DNA from: an uncultured Bacteroidota bacterium
GTDB taxonomy: Bacteria; Bacteroidota; Bacteroidia; Chitinophagales; Saprospiraceae
DNA: 10,109 bases
Assembly (NCBI GenBank): GCA_937952445.1
Contig: CALGAA010000199.1
Coordinates: 1-10,109, forward strand
Direction: 5' to 3'
Made by a program: the position numbers and the translations under genes. The notes beneath the pieces were generated by a model that was not told where the DNA came from, did not search any database, and was given only the letters and a program-made list of their open reading frames with translations. This document shows positions 8,764 to 10,109 of the stretch, one piece after another. Within the stretch, counting starts at the first letter, position 1. Each line of letters starts with the position of its first letter.

Positions 8764-9351
8764 ATGAATTACCTCGCACACTTATTTTTATCCCGAAACT
8801 ATCCGGATGATATCCTGGGCAATTACCTGGCCGATATGATGACGATAGAAGAAATCGACGAATGGCCGGAAAAATTGAAATCGGGGGTAAAATTACATCA
8901 CTTCATCGATCAATTTACGGATACTCACGAGGTTAATAAAGTAATGAAGCGGAAACTGCGGCCCTATTTTCGAAAATATGCCGGGGTCGCTCTTGACTTG
9001 TATTACGATTATTTTTTATATCAAAACTGGAATCTGTATTCCGAATTCCCCTTCGCCGAATTTGTTCAGACCCAGTACAAACACATCCGAAAACGCTTCC
9101 ATCACATCCCGATCAGGCTTCATTACACCGTCGAGCGCATGATCCGCAGCAATTTTTTGCATCGATTTACCACACTGGATGGCCAATCTTATGCATTTTC
9201 CGGTTTGGATCACCGGGCGAAGTTCCACACGGGGTTTGACCAGGCTCTGATAGTTTTGGAATCTCACAGGGACGAGATGAATCGTTCTTTCAATCTGTTT
9301 TTTCCTGAACTCATCCGGGCTGTGGACGAATTCCAACGATCCAGAGTATGA
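8764..9351 (+). CDS. acpH: ACP phosphodiesterase family protein (AcpH/DUF479)
   Basis: A 195-aa protein matching the acyl carrier protein phosphodiesterase family. E. coli AcpH (193 aa) removes the 4'-phosphopantetheine arm from holo-ACP to give apo-ACP. Visible family motifs are the N-terminal MNYLAHLFLS, GNYLADMM with Asp24, GVKLHHFIDQFTDTH with His45, His46, Asp49, Asp53 and His55, and LDLYYDYFL with Asp78 and Asp82. The His/Asp pattern fits a divergent HD-type metal-dependent phosphohydrolase. No signal peptide or membrane segment is apparent, so it should be cytoplasmic. The ATG at 8764 is the only usable start: an in-frame TGA lies at 8731-8733 and no ATG falls between. It is transcribed divergently from ychF from its own promoter. 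Outside gammaproteobacteria, activity on ACP has rarely been tested, so the substrate is inferred by family. Confidence 0.88.
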   Translation: MNYLAHLFLSRNYPDDILGNYLADMMTIEEIDEWPEKLKSGVKLHHFIDQFTDTHEVNKVMKRKLRPYFRKYAGVALDLYYDYFLYQNWNLYSEFPFAEFVQTQYKHIRKRFHHIPIRLHYTVERMIRSNFLHRFTTLDGQSYAFSGLDHRAKFHTGFDQALIVLESHRDEMNRSFNLFFPELIRAVDEFQRSRV

Positions 9352-9548
9352 TTTAAAGTGTTGAGACAGAATTGTGTAAGATTATATACCTAATGTTTGA
9401 CTTTAAGTATGGTCTACTCGTAATTTTATAACCCGTTGACATTAAATACAAGATCCAACAATATAGCAGGACAAAGAGGTTTGGATATGATTGCAATAAC
9501 TTTGCGGAACATTATACCACTCAACATCGGCTTAAAATTGAAGAATTT

Positions 9549-9578
9549 TGCAGTCTTTTCCATATGGAACTGACTGCA
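9549..9578. repeat. 30-nt imperfect palindrome
   Basis: The outer arms TGCAGTC (9549-9555) and GACTGCA (9572-9578) and the inner perfect 12-bp palindrome TTCCATATGGAA (9558-9569) are separated only by TT and CT, so 13 of 15 positions pair. It lies inside the repeat-like element and could form a cruciform or act as a dyad binding site. It is not followed by a T-run on either strand, so it is not a terminator. Confidence 0.6.
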
Positions 9579-9594
9579 GTGTTGGTATGTTATA

Positions 9595-9682
9595 TTTCCA
9601 TCGTCCTTTCAGGACTCTGATATGTATTGATCCCGCTCGATGGATTGAAACCCATTGCTGTTCCATCATCGTCCTTTCAGGA
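9595..9682. repeat. Paired hairpin motifs, degenerate copy of a dispersed Bacteroidota repeat
   Basis: TCGTCCTTTCAGGA occurs twice in direct orientation, at 9601-9614 and 9669-9682, 68 bp apart. Each is preceded by a TTCCA(TCA) context. Each copy contains a short inverted repeat; the first is GTCCT-TTC-AGGAC at 9603-9615. Between them, ATGGATTGAAACCCAT (9640-9655) is a third imperfect dyad. From memory, the combination of 'ggTTGAAACCC', 'TGCTGTTCCATCATCGTCCTT' and 'TCAGGA' recurs as intergenic repeats in Bacteroidota genomes and gives rise to spurious short protein predictions. This is recalled, not searched. Confidence 0.5.
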
Positions 9683-9914
9683 ATCTTCGTAAACCATTAC
9701 TTCAGGGAGTTATTTTCTGAATTTTTGAGTAGACCTTAAGTAATATTCTTCAATATGCAACCGCAAAAATCCAATCAAGCAATTTAAGTATGCCGGGCAA
9801 TAAATTCGTGATGCTTATGACGGGATAAGTTTTAGTCTTATCGAAGAAGCTATATCTTATACAGACAAAGCTACTACATAAGGCTTTAGATGATGAGGTG
9901 GCTGGTGCACTGAT

Positions 9915-10109
9915 CTACCCTTCGAAATGAAACGAAAAAGTAAGCATCTGGGAAAGTGCTTTTTGAAGTAGACCTGCGTCAGACGCTTTTTCGTTGTTGA
10001 TCAAGATATTCGAAATTCCTTTCGTGAGTTTAATTTCCGGGGACAAGATGAAGTATGGGAAGAAAAATTGCATTCCGATTCCGCCTTCGATAGAATAGTC
10101 GGAGGCTGA
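9915..10109 (-). CDS. porT: PorT-like type IX secretion protein, C-terminal end, partial
   Basis: The last 64 codons of a minus-strand gene run from the right window edge to the TAG at 9917-9915. The translation contains IEGGIGMQFFFPYFILSPE and then IKLTKGISNILI, ending in FSFHFEG. The 'FFxPYFILSPEIKLxxGIxNxL' pattern and a terminal beta-strand ending in an FHFE-type tail are characteristic of PorT. PorT is an outer-membrane beta-barrel protein of the type IX secretion system, which exports proteins carrying C-terminal sorting signals. Alternating hydrophobic residues fit beta-barrel strands. The N-terminus and signal peptide are outside the window. The gene points towards acpH, with the repeat-bearing spacer between. 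An outer-membrane beta-barrel protein is near certain; PorT specifically is likely. Confidence 0.8.
   Translation of the reverse strand, partial: SASDYSIEGGIGMQFFFPYFILSPEIKLTKGISNILINNEKASDAGLLQKALSQMLTFSFHFEG
9931..9995. repeat. Long-stem inverted repeat inside the 3' end of porT
   Basis: AACGAAAAAG (9931-9940) pairs with CTTTTTCGTT (9986-9995), and CATCTG (9945-9950) pairs with CAGACG (9980-9985), with one G-U pair in the minus-strand transcript. This gives 16 bp with a 4-nt bulge and a 29-nt loop. It lies entirely in codons near the end of porT, ending 14 nt before the stop codon. It could fold in the porT mRNA, but coding constraint or chance is equally possible. Confidence 0.35.

Larger units (their letters stand above)
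9400..9741. repeat. About 340-bp repeat-like element bounded by imperfect inverted repeats
   Basis: The left end has ACTTTAAGTATGGTCTACTC at 9400-9419. The right end, read on the minus strand from 9741 to 9727, is ACTTAAGGTCTACTC. Nine bases (GGTCTACTC) match exactly and the outer ACTTAA aligns with small gaps. Inside lie a 30-nt palindrome, two TCCTTTCAGGA motifs and a GGATTGAAACCC arm. No transposase is encoded and no clear target-site duplication flanks it. It may be a MITE-like or REP-like non-autonomous element, now degenerate. Copies elsewhere in the genome would be needed to establish it as an element. Confidence 0.4.
9352..9914. other. Intergenic stretch of 563 bp with repeats but no convincing gene
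   Basis: Both strands were read. Open frames here are short, lack recognisable domains and begin without credible signals. The left part (9400-9741) is a structured, repeat-like segment. The right part (9742-9914) is AT-rich spacer downstream of the convergently placed porT gene; its only notable feature is a weak hairpin, GATAAG/CTTATC with a 7-nt loop, at 9824-9842. No tRNA, intrinsic terminator or CRISPR pattern was seen. Confidence 0.6.

Noticed and set aside
8665..8781. In-frame upstream ATG extending YchF by 39 residues
   Set aside because: The extension has no similarity to the family, overlaps acpH coding sequence and spans both predicted promoters. The ATG at 8664 gives the standard YchF N-terminus and length.
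9016..9336. 106-codon minus-strand frame opposite acpH
   Set aside because: It is a shadow of the well-supported AcpH coding frame and has no recognisable motif.
9487..9573. 28-codon frame beginning MIAITLRNIIPLNIG after a purine-rich stretch
   Set aside because: It is short, has no homology that I recognise, and ends inside the 30-nt palindrome. Chance is the simplest explanation.
9595..9682. CRISPR-like array from the repeated TCGTCCTTTCAGGA
   Set aside because: There are only two copies with a 68-bp pitch, no uniform repeat length and no cas genes nearby.
9548..9739. 63-codon open frame with PARWIETHCCSIIVLSG
   Set aside because: It lies wholly over the repeat and palindrome structures, has no domain, and resembles the spurious proteins predicted from Bacteroidota intergenic repeats.
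9961..9975. Third copy of the element end (GAAGTAGACCT resembling GAGTAGACCT)
   Set aside because: It falls within porT codons, matches only about a dozen bases with one gap, and lacks the outer ACTTAA part. Coincidence is more likely.

Overview
The window comes from a member of the Bacteroidota, possibly the Saprospiria, though the class is only an impression. Four things point there: the C-terminal end of a PorT-type type IX secretion protein at the right edge; TAnnTTTG -7 promoter boxes between ychF and acpH; a Bacteroidota-style alpha-2-macroglobulin homologue; and a degenerate dispersed repeat of a kind common in these genomes. Shine-Dalgarno sequences are weak or absent, as is usual in the phylum.

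Layout, left to right: (1) 1-137, the 3' end of an ABC-type ATPase, best matched to FtsE. (2) 326-6139, a very large secreted alpha-2-macroglobulin-like protein (1937 aa) in which the thioester Cys-x-Glu-Gln site reads Thr-Thr-Asp-Gln. (3) 6263-7525, a complete arginine deiminase with all catalytic residues, not accompanied by arcB, arcC or arcD. (4) 7567-8664 on the minus strand, the universal GTPase/ATPase YchF, convergent with the deiminase across 41 bp. (5) 8664-8764, a compact divergent promoter region built on an 8-bp inverted repeat whose two arms are each a perfect TAnnTTTG box. (6) 8764-9351, an ACP phosphodiesterase-like protein (AcpH family). (7) 9352-9914, 563 bp without a convincing gene. 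It holds a ~340-bp stretch bounded by imperfect inverted repeats and containing a 30-nt palindrome and two copies of a TCCTTTCAGGA hairpin motif. (8) 9915-10109 on the minus strand, the C-terminal 64 codons of porT.

The genes do not form one pathway. They look like independent chromosomal units: envelope (FtsE, the macroglobulin, PorT), arginine catabolism, and translation or cofactor housekeeping (YchF, AcpH). No phage, CRISPR, tRNA or rRNA was seen. I found no convincing new multi-gene system. The most unusual signals are the symmetrical divergent promoter and the repeat-like structured region at 9400-9741.
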